Assembly: GCA_913057945.1 (NCBI GenBank)
Contig: CAJXOF010000013.1
Location: forward strand, 48,662 to 112,661
DNA from: an uncultured Hyphomonadaceae bacterium
GTDB taxonomy: Bacteria; Pseudomonadota; Alphaproteobacteria; Caulobacterales; Hyphomonadaceae
Reading direction: 5' to 3'
DNA: 64,000 nucleotides
A program made the translations under genes and the position numbers. Positions 44,783 through 54,770 of this stretch are shown here, piece after piece (the stretch's first letter is position 1; the number at the start of each line of letters is the position of its first letter). Below the pieces are notes generated by a model. That model was not told the origin of the DNA. It did not search any database and saw only the letters and a program-made list of their open reading frames with translations.

Positions 44783-46251
44783 TTCTTCTTCCCTCCGCCG
44801 AGACCGGGAAGGCCGCCCATGCCCGGAGGCAAGCCGCCGCCACCAAGACCCGGCAGGCCGCCTGCGCCGCCACCCATCTTGGCAAGGTCGCCCGGCGAGA
44901 TGCCAGCGGCCTGCGCCATGTTCATCATGTTCTTCATGCCGCCCTTCTGGCGCATCTTCTTCATCATGCCGGCCATCTGCTGGTGCATCTTCAGCACCTT
45001 GTTGACGTCCTGCACGGTCACGCCCGCGCCGGCGGCAATCCGCTTGCGGCGCGAGGCATTCAGAATGGCGGGCTTACGACGCTCCTTGCGGGTCATCGAC
45101 AGGATGATCGCTTCCTGGCGCTTCAGCACATTGTCGTCGAGATTGGCCGAATCCATCGCAGCCTTTGCCTTGCGCGCGCCGGGCAGCATGCCCATCAGGC
45201 CGCCAAGCCCGCCCATGCGCTGCATCTGGCGGAACTGGTCGGCCATGTCCTCAAGGTCGAACTCGCCCTTGCGGAGTTTCTCCGCCATGCGTTCGGCCTT
45301 TTCGGCGTCCATCTGCTCGGCGGCTTTCTCGACCAGCGAAACAATGTCGCCCTGTCCGAGAATGCGGCCGGCGACGCGCTTGGCATCGAAGGCATCAAGG
45401 CCGTCAAGCTTCTCGCCGACACCCATGAATTTGATCGGCAGGCCGGTGACGGCCCGCATGGACAGCGCGGCGCCGCCGCGGCCATCGCCATCCATCCGTG
45501 TCAGGACAAGGCCGGTCAGCGGCAGGCGCGCATGGAAACGGCTGGCGGTTTCGACGGCGTCCTGACCGGTCAGGGCATCGGCCACGAGCAGCGTTTCGGA
45601 CGGGTTCGCGATCTGCGCGATCTCCGCCACTTCATTCATCATCTGCTCGTCTATCGTCGTGCGACCGGCCGTATCGAGAATAAGCACGTCATAACCGCTG
45701 ATCTTGGCGGCGTTCAGGGCGCGACGGGCAATGTCTGCCGCCAACTGACCCTGAATGATCGGCAGGGCACTGACATTCTCGTTGCATTGGTCAGCGAGGA
45801 TGGCGAGCTGTTCCATCGCCGCCGGACGGCGCGTATCGAGCGAGGCGAGCAGGACGCGCTTGCGTTCCTTTTCCGACAGGCGCTTGGCGAGCTTGCCGGT
45901 GGTCGTCGTCTTACCGGAGCCCTGAAGGCCCGCCATCATGATGATGGCCGGCGGGCTGTCGATGCGCAGGCTGGTGTCGGCCTCTTCGCCGCCGAGCATG
46001 TCGACCAGCGCGTCGTAAACAATCTTGATGACTTGCTGGCCAGGCTTCACCGAGCGGATGACTTCCTCGCCCACGGCGCGCGAGCGCACACCCTCAATGA
46101 AGTCCTTGACCACAGGCAGGGCGACGTCGGCCTCAAGCAGGGCAACCCGGATTTCGCGCAGGGCGGCGCTCACGTCCTTTTCAGACAGTGCCCCGCGGCC
46201 CGTCAGGCCGTCGAAAATTCCTCCAAGGCGTTCGCTCAGCGTGTCGAACAT
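44779..46251 (-). CDS. ffh: Signal recognition particle protein Ffh
   Basis: 490 residues: N and G domains with GLQGSGKTTTTGK and DTAGRTTIDEQ, then a Met-rich M domain (MKKMRQKGGMKNMMNM), and a Gly/Pro-rich C terminus (GGLPGLGGGG). Ffh with 4.5S RNA binds signal sequences and docks to FtsY. ATG 46251 is chosen since AAGGAG lies just upstream and the upstream in-frame ATG (46290) adds unrelated residues. Confidence 0.97.
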   Translation of the reverse strand: MFDTLSERLGGIFDGLTGRGALSEKDVSAALREIRVALLEADVALPVVKDFIEGVRSRAVGEEVIRSVKPGQQVIKIVYDALVDMLGGEEADTSLRIDSPPAIIMMAGLQGSGKTTTTGKLAKRLSEKERKRVLLASLDTRRPAAMEQLAILADQCNENVSALPIIQGQLAADIARRALNAAKISGYDVLILDTAGRTTIDEQMMNEVAEIAQIANPSETLLVADALTGQDAVETASRFHARLPLTGLVLTRMDGDGRGGAALSMRAVTGLPIKFMGVGEKLDGLDAFDAKRVAGRILGQGDIVSLVEKAAEQMDAEKAERMAEKLRKGEFDLEDMADQFRQMQRMGGLGGLMGMLPGARKAKAAMDSANLDDNVLKRQEAIILSMTRKERRKPAILNASRRKRIAAGAGVTVQDVNKVLKMHQQMAGMMKKMRQKGGMKNMMNMAQAAGISPGDLAKMGGGAGGLPGLGGGGLPPGMGGLPGLGGGKKK

Positions 46252-46322
46252 CTTTGTCGCTCCTTTGCCGTCTGTCAGAGAGTCTGACATAGGCGCTTAA
46301 ACCCATTGCACAAAGCAGAAGA

Positions 46323-46356
46323 GCCCCGCTGAGCGACACTTCGCCGGGCGGGGGGC
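46323..46356 (-). terminator. Weak terminator-like hairpin after the GNAT gene
   Basis: GCCCCGC (46323-46329) pairs with the GCGGGG stretch at 46348-46353. On the minus strand a TCTTCTGCTTTG sequence follows, a poor U-tract. It may separate the GNAT gene from ffh. Confidence 0.35.
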
Positions 46357-46442
46357 CTCGCTGACCTCATGGATCAGTCAAAGCGCGCTTTTCGTAATTT
46401 GCGCAGATGTTGGCGCGCCTAAAGCACGCGGGGGCCCATGCG

Positions 46443-47033
46443 TCAAGCGAGTTGCAGCGCGCGCACCTGGTCTCGCAACAGGCTGATGGCGGCCTTGATC
46501 TCGTCTCCGACCAGGCTGAGGACGACCATATTCGCCCATGTGCCCCCGGCGGTGCGCATGTAATTGCGGATCAGCCCCTCGCGCTGGGCGCCCATCTTGG
46601 AAAAGGCGCGGATTGCGCGATCATTCTGTTCCGGCACGAAATAGGAGATCCGGCGGAAGCGGGCGGCGTGGGCGCGCGTAAGCAGGGCAAGCTGGGTCGC
46701 CGGGACAATCGCGGTGCCGCGATACTTCTCGGGATGCCAGACAAACCCGATTTCGAGCCGCCGGTGCGTTCGCGAAACCCGTTCGAACGCAGCGAGGCCC
46801 GCAAACTCTCCGGTCGCCTTGTCGATCACGATGAAGGGATAGAAGGTCTCGGTCGCCTTCAAGTCGAGGCTGTGATCCATATAGGCTTCGAGACTGGTGC
46901 CGGTCGGCATGACCGGCATCCATTGCCACATGGATTCAGCTATCCCGGTCGCGAGCACGACTTCCTTGTGTTCCGCCGTGAGCGTGTCGAGGCGAACCAC
47001 ATCATTTTCCGGAGCCGGGTCAGCGAGGTTCAT
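46443..47033 (-). CDS. GNAT family N-acetyltransferase
   Basis: 196 residues of the RimJ/RimL-like GNAT group: HRRLEIGFVWHPEKYRGTAI resembles the usual strand and acetyl-CoA-binding region, and DRAIRAFSKMGAQREGLIR matches the conserved C-terminal motif. The substrate is unknown. It lies 190 bases upstream of ffh. Confidence 0.87.
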   Translation of the reverse strand: MNLADPAPENDVVRLDTLTAEHKEVVLATGIAESMWQWMPVMPTGTSLEAYMDHSLDLKATETFYPFIVIDKATGEFAGLAAFERVSRTHRRLEIGFVWHPEKYRGTAIVPATQLALLTRAHAARFRRISYFVPEQNDRAIRAFSKMGAQREGLIRNYMRTAGGTWANMVVLSLVGDEIKAAISLLRDQVRALQLA

Positions 47034-47141
47034 ATCTCAAATCATTAGGCCAGAGGCCGGACATGGCAAGCGAAACCACGCCCGACCTTGTAAGTTCTGA
47101 TTTGGAATTCAATATAAGTTTCGAAATGGAACTTCAGTCGA

Positions 47142-49346
47142 TCATTCCGTGCCAAACAATTGCCGGGTCAGATAGGTGAATTCCAGCGCCGAGCGCTTGG
47201 CACGCTCCTTCTGGTTCGCCGCGGCGGAGTGCCCGCCATCAATATTCTCATAATAGTAGAATGGCAGGCCGGCGGCCTCGAACTTTGCCGCCATCTTGCG
47301 GGCATGGCCGGGATGGACCCGGTCATCCTTGGTCGAGGTGACGAAGAAGGGCATCGGATAGTCCCGGGAGGCATCGAAATTCTGGTAGGGCGAGATGGTC
47401 TCGAGGAATTCGCGTTCTTCCGCCACATCCGGAGAGCCATACTCATCGACCCATGAGGCGCCTGCCAGCAACAGATGGTAGCGCATCATGTCGAGCAGCG
47501 GCACCTGCACCACGACCGCATTCCAAAGGTCTGGCCGCTGGTTCAGCATGACGCCCATCAGCAGGCCGCCATTCGAGCCGCCCATGATGCCAAGATGCTC
47601 CGGCGAAGTGACGCCCCGCGCGACAAGGTCTTCGCCGACCGAGATGAAGTCATCATAGATGCGCTGACGGTGCTGTTTCAGGCCAGCCTGATGCCATTCC
47701 GGGCCGAATTCGCCGCCGCCCCGGATATTGGCGAGCACATAGGCGCCGCCCTGTTCGAGCCAGAGCCGGCCCGTGACAGGACTATAGGACGGGTTCAGCG
47801 ACACCTGGAAACCGCCATAGCCATAGAGAAGCGTCGGCGTGGTGCCGTCCAGGGACAAGTCCGCCTTACTGACGAGGAAATACGGAACGCGCGTCCCGTC
47901 TTTCGACGTCGCAAAATGCTGTGTCACTTTCAGGCCGGTGGCGTCGAATTTCGGCGGCAGGCTTTTCAGGGTCGTCACATTCCCCGTCGCCGCATTGTAA
48001 GAGAGCAGCGAGTCCGGGGTCAGGAAGTCTTCGTAATTGATGAAGACCGTTTCTTCCTCATCGCTCGCAAAGGCGATGTTCGCCTGTCCCGTACCGGGCA
48101 GCGTAACGGTTTCGAGCGTCCAGCCCGCTTCCCCTGCCTCGGCCCGCATCACCTTGCCCACGGCCGTGTCGCTGACGCCAAGCAGCAGCGCGCCCTTGGC
48201 AATGGAGACGCCTTCCAGGGCCTGCGTTTCGCTCGGGTGGAAGACGAGGGAAACAGGCGGCAATGTGCGGGTTTCCATGAAGGCATCGACGTTGAACGCA
48301 ACCAGATCGCCGGACTTGAACGAAGCGTCCTGTCCTGTCGGGGCCCAGTCTTCCTGCAACGAGACCAGCAATTGCCCCTGATAGATGCCTTCCGGAGAGG
48401 ATTTCGGCGGGATGGGCCATTGGACCGGATCGGTTTCGCCTTCCGGAAACCACCAATACCGTGTCGTGAAGAATGTGTCGGCCTGTGCAGCGCCCTGCAG
48501 GACGCGCCCGTCTTCCAGTTCCAGCGCCATCGGCCAGACGCCGACATCATCGGCCTCGCCGCGGATCAGCTCCTCGGCTGATTCCAGGGGTGCACCGCGC
48601 TGCCAGCGCTTCACAATGAAAGGATAGCCTGATGCCGTCAGCGTGCCCTCGCCCCAATCGGTCGCGATCAGCAGCGTGTCCGGACTGGCCCAGGCGCCGC
48701 CCTGCTTGGCTTCCGGCGTCACAAAGCCGTCTTCAACGAATTGCTTTGTCGACAGGTCGAATTCGCGCCGGATGATGGCGTCCTTGCCGCCATTCGACAG
48801 GGAGACCATGCATTTGTAGCCGGCCTCACTTCCCTTCGGGCGGAAACAATCGGCGCCCTTGTAGACCCAGTTCCTGTCTTCGGCTTCGGCCAGCTGGTCG
48901 AAATCCAGCACGGTTTCCCATTCGGGGGAGCCGGTTGCATAGCTTTCCAGCGAGGTACGGCGCCACAGGCCGCGGACATGCGTGTCGTCCTGCCAGAAAT
49001 TGTAGACCATGCCGTCGCGGATCGTGCCGTAGGGAATACGCTCCGCCGACGTCAGCGCTTCAACGGCCGCCTTCTCATAGGCCGCATAATTCGGGTCGGC
49101 CTGCAGTTCGGCAAGAGAGCGCTCATTCTGGCCCCGCACCCAGCCAAGCGCGGCGTCGCCTTCAACGTCTTCCAGCCAGAGATACGGATCCTCGGCTGCG
49201 GCATCAGAGGCGTGCGAAGAAGGAATCGTGTCTGCCAAGGGGGTCTCCGTTGGGGGTTGGGTTCCGCAGGCCACAAGGGCCAGAAGGCTGAGCGGAGCGA
49301 AGCGAAATATTTGCGCATGGCCTCTCCGGGATCGGTAAGTCCTCAT
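47142..49346 (-). CDS. Prolyl oligopeptidase family S9 peptidase (lipoprotein)
   Basis: 734 residues. The signal peptide ends in LVAC, so it is probably lipid-anchored (Cys ~27). The N-terminal beta-propeller is followed by an alpha/beta hydrolase domain with nucleophile GGSNGG, Asp in TSTKDDRVHPGHA and His in DGGHSAAAN. It likely cleaves Pro-containing peptides in the periplasm. Confidence 0.93.
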   Translation of the reverse strand: MRTYRSRRGHAQIFRFAPLSLLALVACGTQPPTETPLADTIPSSHASDAAAEDPYLWLEDVEGDAALGWVRGQNERSLAELQADPNYAAYEKAAVEALTSAERIPYGTIRDGMVYNFWQDDTHVRGLWRRTSLESYATGSPEWETVLDFDQLAEAEDRNWVYKGADCFRPKGSEAGYKCMVSLSNGGKDAIIRREFDLSTKQFVEDGFVTPEAKQGGAWASPDTLLIATDWGEGTLTASGYPFIVKRWQRGAPLESAEELIRGEADDVGVWPMALELEDGRVLQGAAQADTFFTTRYWWFPEGETDPVQWPIPPKSSPEGIYQGQLLVSLQEDWAPTGQDASFKSGDLVAFNVDAFMETRTLPPVSLVFHPSETQALEGVSIAKGALLLGVSDTAVGKVMRAEAGEAGWTLETVTLPGTGQANIAFASDEEETVFINYEDFLTPDSLLSYNAATGNVTTLKSLPPKFDATGLKVTQHFATSKDGTRVPYFLVSKADLSLDGTTPTLLYGYGGFQVSLNPSYSPVTGRLWLEQGGAYVLANIRGGGEFGPEWHQAGLKQHRQRIYDDFISVGEDLVARGVTSPEHLGIMGGSNGGLLMGVMLNQRPDLWNAVVVQVPLLDMMRYHLLLAGASWVDEYGSPDVAEEREFLETISPYQNFDASRDYPMPFFVTSTKDDRVHPGHARKMAAKFEAAGLPFYYYENIDGGHSAAANQKERAKRSALEFTYLTRQLFGTE

Positions 49347-49439
49347 GGGTTAACTGGGCGGAACGACCTATAATTCCAGTCCTGTCACCCCAATTGCCCA
49401 AATCCTGCCGCGCAAGGGGGGCAATGGCATGCTGGGAAA

Positions 49440-50021
49440 TTAGTCAATCCTTTCGAAGGTGATGCGTTCCACCAGCAGCGCGCGCGACTTCTCAGGCACG
49501 ACCGGCCGGATAGCGAAATAGTCGAACCCCTGATCGCCGATATGGTCAGGCACCACATATTCGAAACTGAAATCCTCGAATCCCTGGGCAAGATCGAAGA
49601 CCTGCCAGCCCGAATCGCCGTCCCGGCCAACCGAATAGTTTACCTTGGCCTGCATTGCGCCTTTCTGGTCAGCCGGGCGCATGCGGACTGTGCACCGGAT
49701 GCGGCGTCCGGAGAACTGGACTTCGAGGTCGCTGGCGAGCCGAAAATGCGGCCCCTCTTCCGCGTCCGGCCCCAGCAGACCTGCCTGCGCTTCGATATAG
49801 AGCAGGTAGTCACCATCGCTGTCGCGCGCGAGTTCGGTTGTCGCGTCTCCGCCCGCCATCACCTTGTTCAGGAATTCCCCGTCGACCGTGATGAGGTCAT
49901 AATTGGACCCGTCCCCCGTCACCGCCCCATCCGGCAGGCGGCCAATGGCCGGCCAGATGGCAAGCATGACCATGCCCACGGCAAGCAGAAGGGCCAGGGG
50001 GAAGAAGATCCGGTCTTTCAT
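49440..50021 (-). CDS. Uncharacterised membrane-anchored protein
   Basis: 193 residues, not recognised. One hydrophobic segment (about 5-26) anchors a likely beta-rich extracytoplasmic domain. No catalytic motif is apparent. It lies between the S9 peptidase and the divergent AGE-type gene. Confidence 0.6.
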   Translation of the reverse strand: MKDRIFFPLALLLAVGMVMLAIWPAIGRLPDGAVTGDGSNYDLITVDGEFLNKVMAGGDATTELARDSDGDYLLYIEAQAGLLGPDAEEGPHFRLASDLEVQFSGRRIRCTVRMRPADQKGAMQAKVNYSVGRDGDSGWQVFDLAQGFEDFSFEYVVPDHIGDQGFDYFAIRPVVPEKSRALLVERITFERID

Positions 50022-50153
50022 GAATGGGGCAACTCTTTCACAGTTCGGCGGTGGGAGCCGCTAGCCAAGGACTGGCACTCCTGTTAGCAGGAAGCCGAAC
50101 GGTTTGGCGAGCCGTAGACGCCGTCTTGCATGAAATTAACGGGGGCGAGTTCC

Positions 50154-51296
50154 ATGTCGAAATCGGCATTGCGACGCCGGGCCAAGGAGGCGCGTCACTG
50201 GCTGTTTGAAGCCTGCTTCCCGCTCTGGAGCGAGCGCGGCGTCAGCGAATCCGGCCTGTTTCGTGAAATGCTGTCCCTCGACCATATGCCTATGGCGGAA
50301 GAGTCTACACGCGTGCGTGTACAGGCCCGGCAAACCTTTGTCTTCGCACAGGCCGCCCTGCTGGGCTGGAAGCCCGACACGGCCCGCGACCTTGTGGAAC
50401 AGGGTGTGCGTACACTGAGCGGCCTTGCCCGCCGGGAAGGCGGCCTCGTCGGGCACAGCATCAAGGCGGATGCCAGCGGCTTGGCCGATGAGACGCCGGA
50501 CCTCTATGACCTTGCCTTCACTCTTTATGCGCTGGCCGTCTCCAGCCAGGCACTGGAAGACGGCAGCGGCGCGGTTGCCTCGGCGCGTGCATTGCTGGAC
50601 GCGCTGGACCGGCGCATGAAGGACCGCACGAATGGCGGATATGCCGAAACCTTGCCGCCCCCCTCACGCCGCTCTCAAAATCCGCACATGCACCTGCTGG
50701 AAGCCTGCCTGGCCTTGCACCGGACCGACCCCGAAGGCGGTCATCTGGTGCGCGCCAGCCACCTCATCACTCTGTTTCACGAGAAATTCACGGCCGGCCC
50801 CGGCGGCCTGCTGGGCGAAGTCTTCGCCCCGGACTGGAGCGAAGGCCCCGGCGATGCCGCCCGGATCGTGGAGCCCGGCCATCAATTCGAATGGGTCTGG
50901 TTGCTCAACACCTATGCCGAAGCCGTTGGCGAACCCATGGCGCCGATTGCCGGCCGTCTCTACAGCTTTGCCGCCAGCACGCTGGACGAGGATGGCCGCG
51001 CCCTGCTGGAAGTCAGCCGGGAGGGAATCCCGCACGATTCCGGTCGGCGCAGCTGGTCGCAATCGGAAGCGCTGAAGGCCCATCTCGTCATGCTGGAAAT
51101 GACCAATGATGACGCTATAGCCGCTGCCGCCTGCCGGAGCTTCGACATATTGATGGACGAGCATCTGACGCCCGAAGGCGGCTGGATCGAGCAGTATGAT
51201 GGCGACGGTCATATCGTCTCGACCACCATGCCCGCCTCGACCGGATATCATGTGGCGCTCGCCTTTTCAGAGCTGATCCGCGTCATGGACGCTTGA
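50154..51296 (+). CDS. AGE family epimerase/isomerase
   Basis: 380 residues of the N-acylglucosamine 2-epimerase/cellobiose epimerase-like (alpha/alpha)6 barrel family. Histidine-containing segments include [16 protein letters not shown] and [17 protein letters not shown]. Start 50154 is chosen because GGGGG lies ~9 bases upstream; ATG 50130 is also in frame. It probably isomerises mannose or a related sugar. It lies 55 bases before gpmA. Confidence 0.88.
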   Translation: MSKSALRRRAKEARHWLFEACFPLWSERGVSESGLFREMLSLDHMPMAEESTRVRVQARQTFVFAQAALLGWKPDTARDLVEQGVRTLSGLARREGGLVGHSIKADASGLADETPDLYDLAFTLYALAVSSQALEDGSGAVASARALLDALDRRMKDRTNGGYAETLPPPSRRSQNPHMHLLEACLALHRTDPEGGHLVRASHLITLFHEKFTAGPGGLLGEVFAPDWSEGPGDAARIVEPGHQFEWVWLLNTYAEAVGEPMAPIAGRLYSFAASTLDEDGRALLEVSREGIPHDSGRRSWSQSEALKAHLVMLEMTNDDAIAAAACRSFDILMDEHLTPEGGWIEQYDGDGHIVSTTMPASTGYHVALAFSELIRVMDA

Positions 51297-51351
51297 ACCG
51301 CGGCGTTTTTGCCCCGAAAAGGGCCCTGAACTGATCAAGAAGGAAATATTC

Positions 51352-52065
51352 ATGCCCAGACTAGCGTTAGTCCGCCACGGCCAGTCCGAATGGAATCTGC
51401 AAAACCGGTTCACTGGCTGGTGGGACGCCGACCTGACCGAGAAGGGCGAAGCCGAAGCAAGGAAATCCGGCGACTTGCTCAAGGCGTGCGATGCTGATTT
51501 CCGTGCCGCTTTCACCAGCGTCCAGACGCGCGCCATTCGCACGCTCTGGCTGGCGCTGACGGAAATGGACCGCGTCTGGCTGCCCGTGACCAAGCATTGG
51601 CGCCTCAATGAGCGCCACTATGGTGGCCTGACCGGGCTCGACAAGGCCGAGACCGCCGCCAAGCATGGCGACGAGCAGGTCCATATCTGGCGTCGCTCCT
51701 ATGACATCCCGCCGCCGCCCCTTGAGGCCGGCAGCGCGTTCGATCTCTCGGCAGACCCGCGCTACAAGGGCATCGACATTCCCAACACCGAAAGCCTGAA
51801 GCTGACGCTGGAACGCGTCCTGCCCTATTGGGAAGAGGCGATCACGCCGGTCCTGAAGTCGGGCACCGATGTCGTCATTGCGGCGCACGGCAATTCGCTG
51901 CGCGCACTGGTGAAGCACCTTTTCAACGTGGCCGATGAGTCCATTACCGGGATCGAGATTCCAACCGGCAATCCGCTCTACATTGAACTTGACGATGATC
52001 TGAAGCCAATTTCCGTCCGTTATCTGGATGCAGATCGCGGCAAGTCCTTGCCCGACCTGCCATGA
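51352..52065 (+). CDS. gpmA: 2,3-bisphosphoglycerate-dependent phosphoglycerate mutase
   Basis: 237 residues. The catalytic RHGQSEWN is at the N terminus, with the conserved [12 protein letters not shown] region and [14 protein letters not shown] near the C terminus. It interconverts 3- and 2-phosphoglycerate. It overlaps the following deaminase gene by 4 bases. Confidence 0.96.
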   Translation: MPRLALVRHGQSEWNLQNRFTGWWDADLTEKGEAEARKSGDLLKACDADFRAAFTSVQTRAIRTLWLALTEMDRVWLPVTKHWRLNERHYGGLTGLDKAETAAKHGDEQVHIWRRSYDIPPPPLEAGSAFDLSADPRYKGIDIPNTESLKLTLERVLPYWEEAITPVLKSGTDVVIAAHGNSLRALVKHLFNVADESITGIEIPTGNPLYIELDDDLKPISVRYLDADRGKSLPDLP

Positions 52066-52517
52066 GCCTTCGCCCGTCCCGGCGGCGCGACCGGCGCATG
52101 ATGGGACGGGCCCACAGCCTGGCCCGGCTGAACCACGGCCTGACCGGGGCGAACCCGTCGGTCGGCTGTCTCATCCTTGACCGGAATGGCCATGTCGTTG
52201 GCGCGGGCGTCACCGGCCTTGGTGGCCGGCCCCATGCAGAAGAAATTGCCCTGGAGGAAGCCGGCGAGGCAGCGCATGGCGGCACAGCCTATGTCACGCT
52301 GGAGCCATGCCGTGAGCGCTCGCAAGGCGGCAAATCCTGCTCTGTGAAATTGCTGGAAGCGGGGATTGCGCGCGTTGTCTGCGCGGTCGAGGATCCGCAT
52401 CCCGTCGCCAATGGCGGTATCCGCGCCCTCAGGGAGGCCGGAATTCACGTCCAGATCGGTCTCGGCCAGCGCGAAAGCCAGCGGCTCTACCGTAAATTCT
52501 TCGAAAGCGTCCTTTAG
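52062..52517 (+). CDS. Stand-alone RibD-type deaminase
   Basis: 151 residues: only the N-terminal deaminase half of RibD (PNP-like [10 protein letters not shown], zinc HAE and a PC...C pair in [14 protein letters not shown]). Usual RibD has ~360 residues with a reductase domain. The RxG(R)TPPC-like loop of RibD is altered here. It probably deaminates a pyrimidine or related compound; it overlaps the gpmA stop by 4 bases, so both are likely co-translated. It converges with the GT4 gene. Confidence 0.8.
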   Translation: MSLRPSRRRDRRMMGRAHSLARLNHGLTGANPSVGCLILDRNGHVVGAGVTGLGGRPHAEEIALEEAGEAAHGGTAYVTLEPCRERSQGGKSCSVKLLEAGIARVVCAVEDPHPVANGGIRALREAGIHVQIGLGQRESQRLYRKFFESVL

Positions 52518-53563
52518 CCGGCGAATGGCCCGGCATGGGCGATGATCTTTTCGTAGAACGCCACCGAATCCCGTTGGAACGCTGCCTTGTTGAATTGCTG
52601 CTCATAGGAGGCGCGACCTCCTTCGACCAGCTTCGCCGCCAGGGCCTTGTCCGAGATTACCCGGCTAAGCGCCGTGGCGAGTGCGTCGACATCATTCTTC
52701 GGGATCAGCAGCCCGTTCACTTCATTCTCCACATAGGCCGCCGGGCCGACCGCATCCGCCGCCACCAGCGGGCGGGACGCCGCCCAGGCATCGACGGTCA
52801 CCGTGCCAAACGGCTCATAGCGGGACGGGAAAGCCACCACATCGCAGGCCGCCAGCAGCGCGCCGCGATCATTGCGCCAGCCGAGGAAGCGAACCCGGTC
52901 GTCCAGGCCGAGCTTGGTGCAGTGCGCTTTCAGCTCCGCTTCAATCGGGCCATCGCCCGCGATCCAGACATACAGGCCCGGCACGTTCGCCGTCGCATCC
53001 AGCAAGGTGTCGAGGCCCTTCTTCTCGTGCAGGCGCGCGAGGGCGAGGGCGACCGGCGCATCCTCCGGCGTATCCAGCGCCGCACGGCTGGCCGGATCAG
53101 TGCCTTCAAAGTCTGCATATGTATGGATAATGGCAGAGCGGTCGTCCGGAACGCCCTGCTCGCGGATGTGGCGCAGCAGATCGATGGTCAGGCCGACATG
53201 CCATTCGCAATTCACGAAGCGGGCGAGCTTGTAATAGCCGCCATACCAGCCAATCGAGCGGTTGCGGTATTCTTTCGGCGCGTATTGCCCGGCGCGGCCC
53301 ATCCAGTATTCGATGACGTCCGGCTTGAAGACCTTGATCGCATCGCCGATCACGCGCCGCGTCGGGAAGGGCCAGGTATTGTTGAAGGCGGCCACATCCA
53401 CACCGACCCCGGCCTCGCGGAATTTCTGGACGCGGAACGGATTGTCCGGGCGCGTGACCACATGCTGGGTCAACCCGGCCTCTGCCAGCGCCGACACGGA
53501 TTCCAGCATGATGTTCTCTGCGCCGCCCTCTTTCGCGCCTGCCATCACGTGCATGATCCGCAT
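52514..53563 (-). CDS. Glycosyltransferase family 4
   Basis: 349 residues of GT-B fold. It starts RIMHVMAGAKEGGAENIML, and the C-terminal domain has LARLHEKKGLDTLLDA and FPSRYEPFGTVTVDAWAA (E-x7-E region). It is likely in glycan or glycolipid synthesis. A ribosome site (AAGGAA) precedes the start. It converges with the RibD-like gene with a 4-base overlap. Confidence 0.9.
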   Translation of the reverse strand: MRIMHVMAGAKEGGAENIMLESVSALAEAGLTQHVVTRPDNPFRVQKFREAGVGVDVAAFNNTWPFPTRRVIGDAIKVFKPDVIEYWMGRAGQYAPKEYRNRSIGWYGGYYKLARFVNCEWHVGLTIDLLRHIREQGVPDDRSAIIHTYADFEGTDPASRAALDTPEDAPVALALARLHEKKGLDTLLDATANVPGLYVWIAGDGPIEAELKAHCTKLGLDDRVRFLGWRNDRGALLAACDVVAFPSRYEPFGTVTVDAWAASRPLVAADAVGPAAYVENEVNGLLIPKNDVDALATALSRVISDKALAAKLVEGGRASYEQQFNKAAFQRDSVAFYEKIIAHAGPFAG

Positions 53564-53698
53564 CTGCCGTTCCTTTCAGTGTCCAACAAGTTATGACCGA
53601 GCGCATACCCATTATCACCAGCTGCGGCAAACGCTCCTTGGCAGTGCGGGATGAAATGCCTACAGACAGGGGCCGAACACAATGAAAGCCGCATGCCC

Positions 53699-54691
53699 AT
53701 GTCCGATTATCGCCTCTTCGGCGCAGATACCTCGCCCTATTCCCAGAAAGTGCGGTCGTTCCTGCGCTACAAGAATATCGATTTCGACTGGGTCTCCCGC
53801 TCGCGCGAGAACGAAGAAGAGTTCCAGGCATTGGCCCAGGTCGCATCTGTGCCGCTGCTGGTCTCCCCGACCCGCAAGGCCAACCAGGATTCGACCGCTA
53901 TCATTTCCGCCCTTGAGGAAGATCATCCCGAACCGTCCGCTGTTCCCGATGACGTCGCCACCTCGACGCTCGCCCTGATCCTTGAAGACTATGCCGATGA
54001 GTGGCTGAACAAGATCATGTTCCTCGAACGCTGGAGCCAGAAGCCGGACCGCGAAGACGCCGCCCTGCGTGTGCTGGTCCAGCTTTACGGTGGCAAGCGC
54101 CCCCGCGCCTACAAGAAGGCCCAGAAGCAGATTGCAGACCGCATGGCGGATCGCCTGAGCCTGGTCGGCGCGGACAGCGGCAATGCGGATGTGCTGCAGG
54201 CTTCGTTCGAGCGGTTCTCCACCCTGCTCAATACGCATTTGACGGATCATCTCTACATCTTCGGCGGTCGTCCGTCGGCGGCAGACTTCGCGCTGGCCGC
54301 GCAGTTCCAGCAGATGATGATGGACAAGACCCCGGCCAAATGGCTGACCAAGCATGCGCCCTTCGTGGTCGCATGGATCGAAAACATGGAAGATCCGAAA
54401 CCAGGCGCGCCTTTCGCCACGCTGGAAGAGCTTGCGCCGACGCTGACGCCGCTGTTTGCCGAGGAAGTCTCGAAAACCTACCTGCCCTGGGCCAAGGCCA
54501 ATTCCAAAGCCGCCGAGCGCGGCGACAAGGACGTGTCGGCCTCGGTGGAAGGCGGGAATTTCGCCCAGACCACACAGAATTATGCCGCCCGGGCCTATGA
54601 TTCCGTCCGCAAGGCCGTGGGCTCCTCGCTCAGCGACGACGCCCTGAAAGGCTTCCTGTCAGACGCCGGCTGCGCCAAATTCTTCGGCTGA
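53699..54691 (+). CDS. Glutathione S-transferase-like protein
   Basis: About 330 residues. The N-terminal thioredoxin-like GST domain (LFGADTSPYSQKVRSFLRYKNIDFDWV) is followed by an all-helical domain; the C-terminal ~90 residues extend beyond the usual ~220-residue GST. A TSPYSQKVR loop corresponds to the GST active-site turn. Start 53699 or 53693 cannot be distinguished with confidence. Followed by a strong terminator. Confidence 0.85.
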   Translation: MSDYRLFGADTSPYSQKVRSFLRYKNIDFDWVSRSRENEEEFQALAQVASVPLLVSPTRKANQDSTAIISALEEDHPEPSAVPDDVATSTLALILEDYADEWLNKIMFLERWSQKPDREDAALRVLVQLYGGKRPRAYKKAQKQIADRMADRLSLVGADSGNADVLQASFERFSTLLNTHLTDHLYIFGGRPSAADFALAAQFQQMMMDKTPAKWLTKHAPFVVAWIENMEDPKPGAPFATLEELAPTLTPLFAEEVSKTYLPWAKANSKAAERGDKDVSASVEGGNFAQTTQNYAARAYDSVRKAVGSSLSDDALKGFLSDAGCAKFFG

Positions 54692-54715
54692 CGCCGTAGC
54701 GAAGCCCCAACCAGA

Positions 54716-54750
54716 AACGGCGCGCCCATCTCTGGACGCGCCGTTCTTTT
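54716..54750 (+). terminator. Intrinsic terminator after the GST-like gene
   Basis: AACGGCGCG (54716-54724) and CGCGCCGTT (54737-54745) form a 9-bp stem, followed by TTCTTTTA. It lies before the converging hsp20. Confidence 0.9.
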
Positions 54751-54770
54751 ATTGGGGCAGCACTCTGCTG

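Noticed and set aside
44983..46287. Plus-strand open frame (434 codons) opposite ffh
   Set aside because: ffh is certain on the minus strand and its codon pattern creates this shadow.
46291..46442. Possible 4.5S SRP RNA next to ffh
   Set aside because: The conserved GGAAG-type loop and stem of SRP RNA were not found in this gap.
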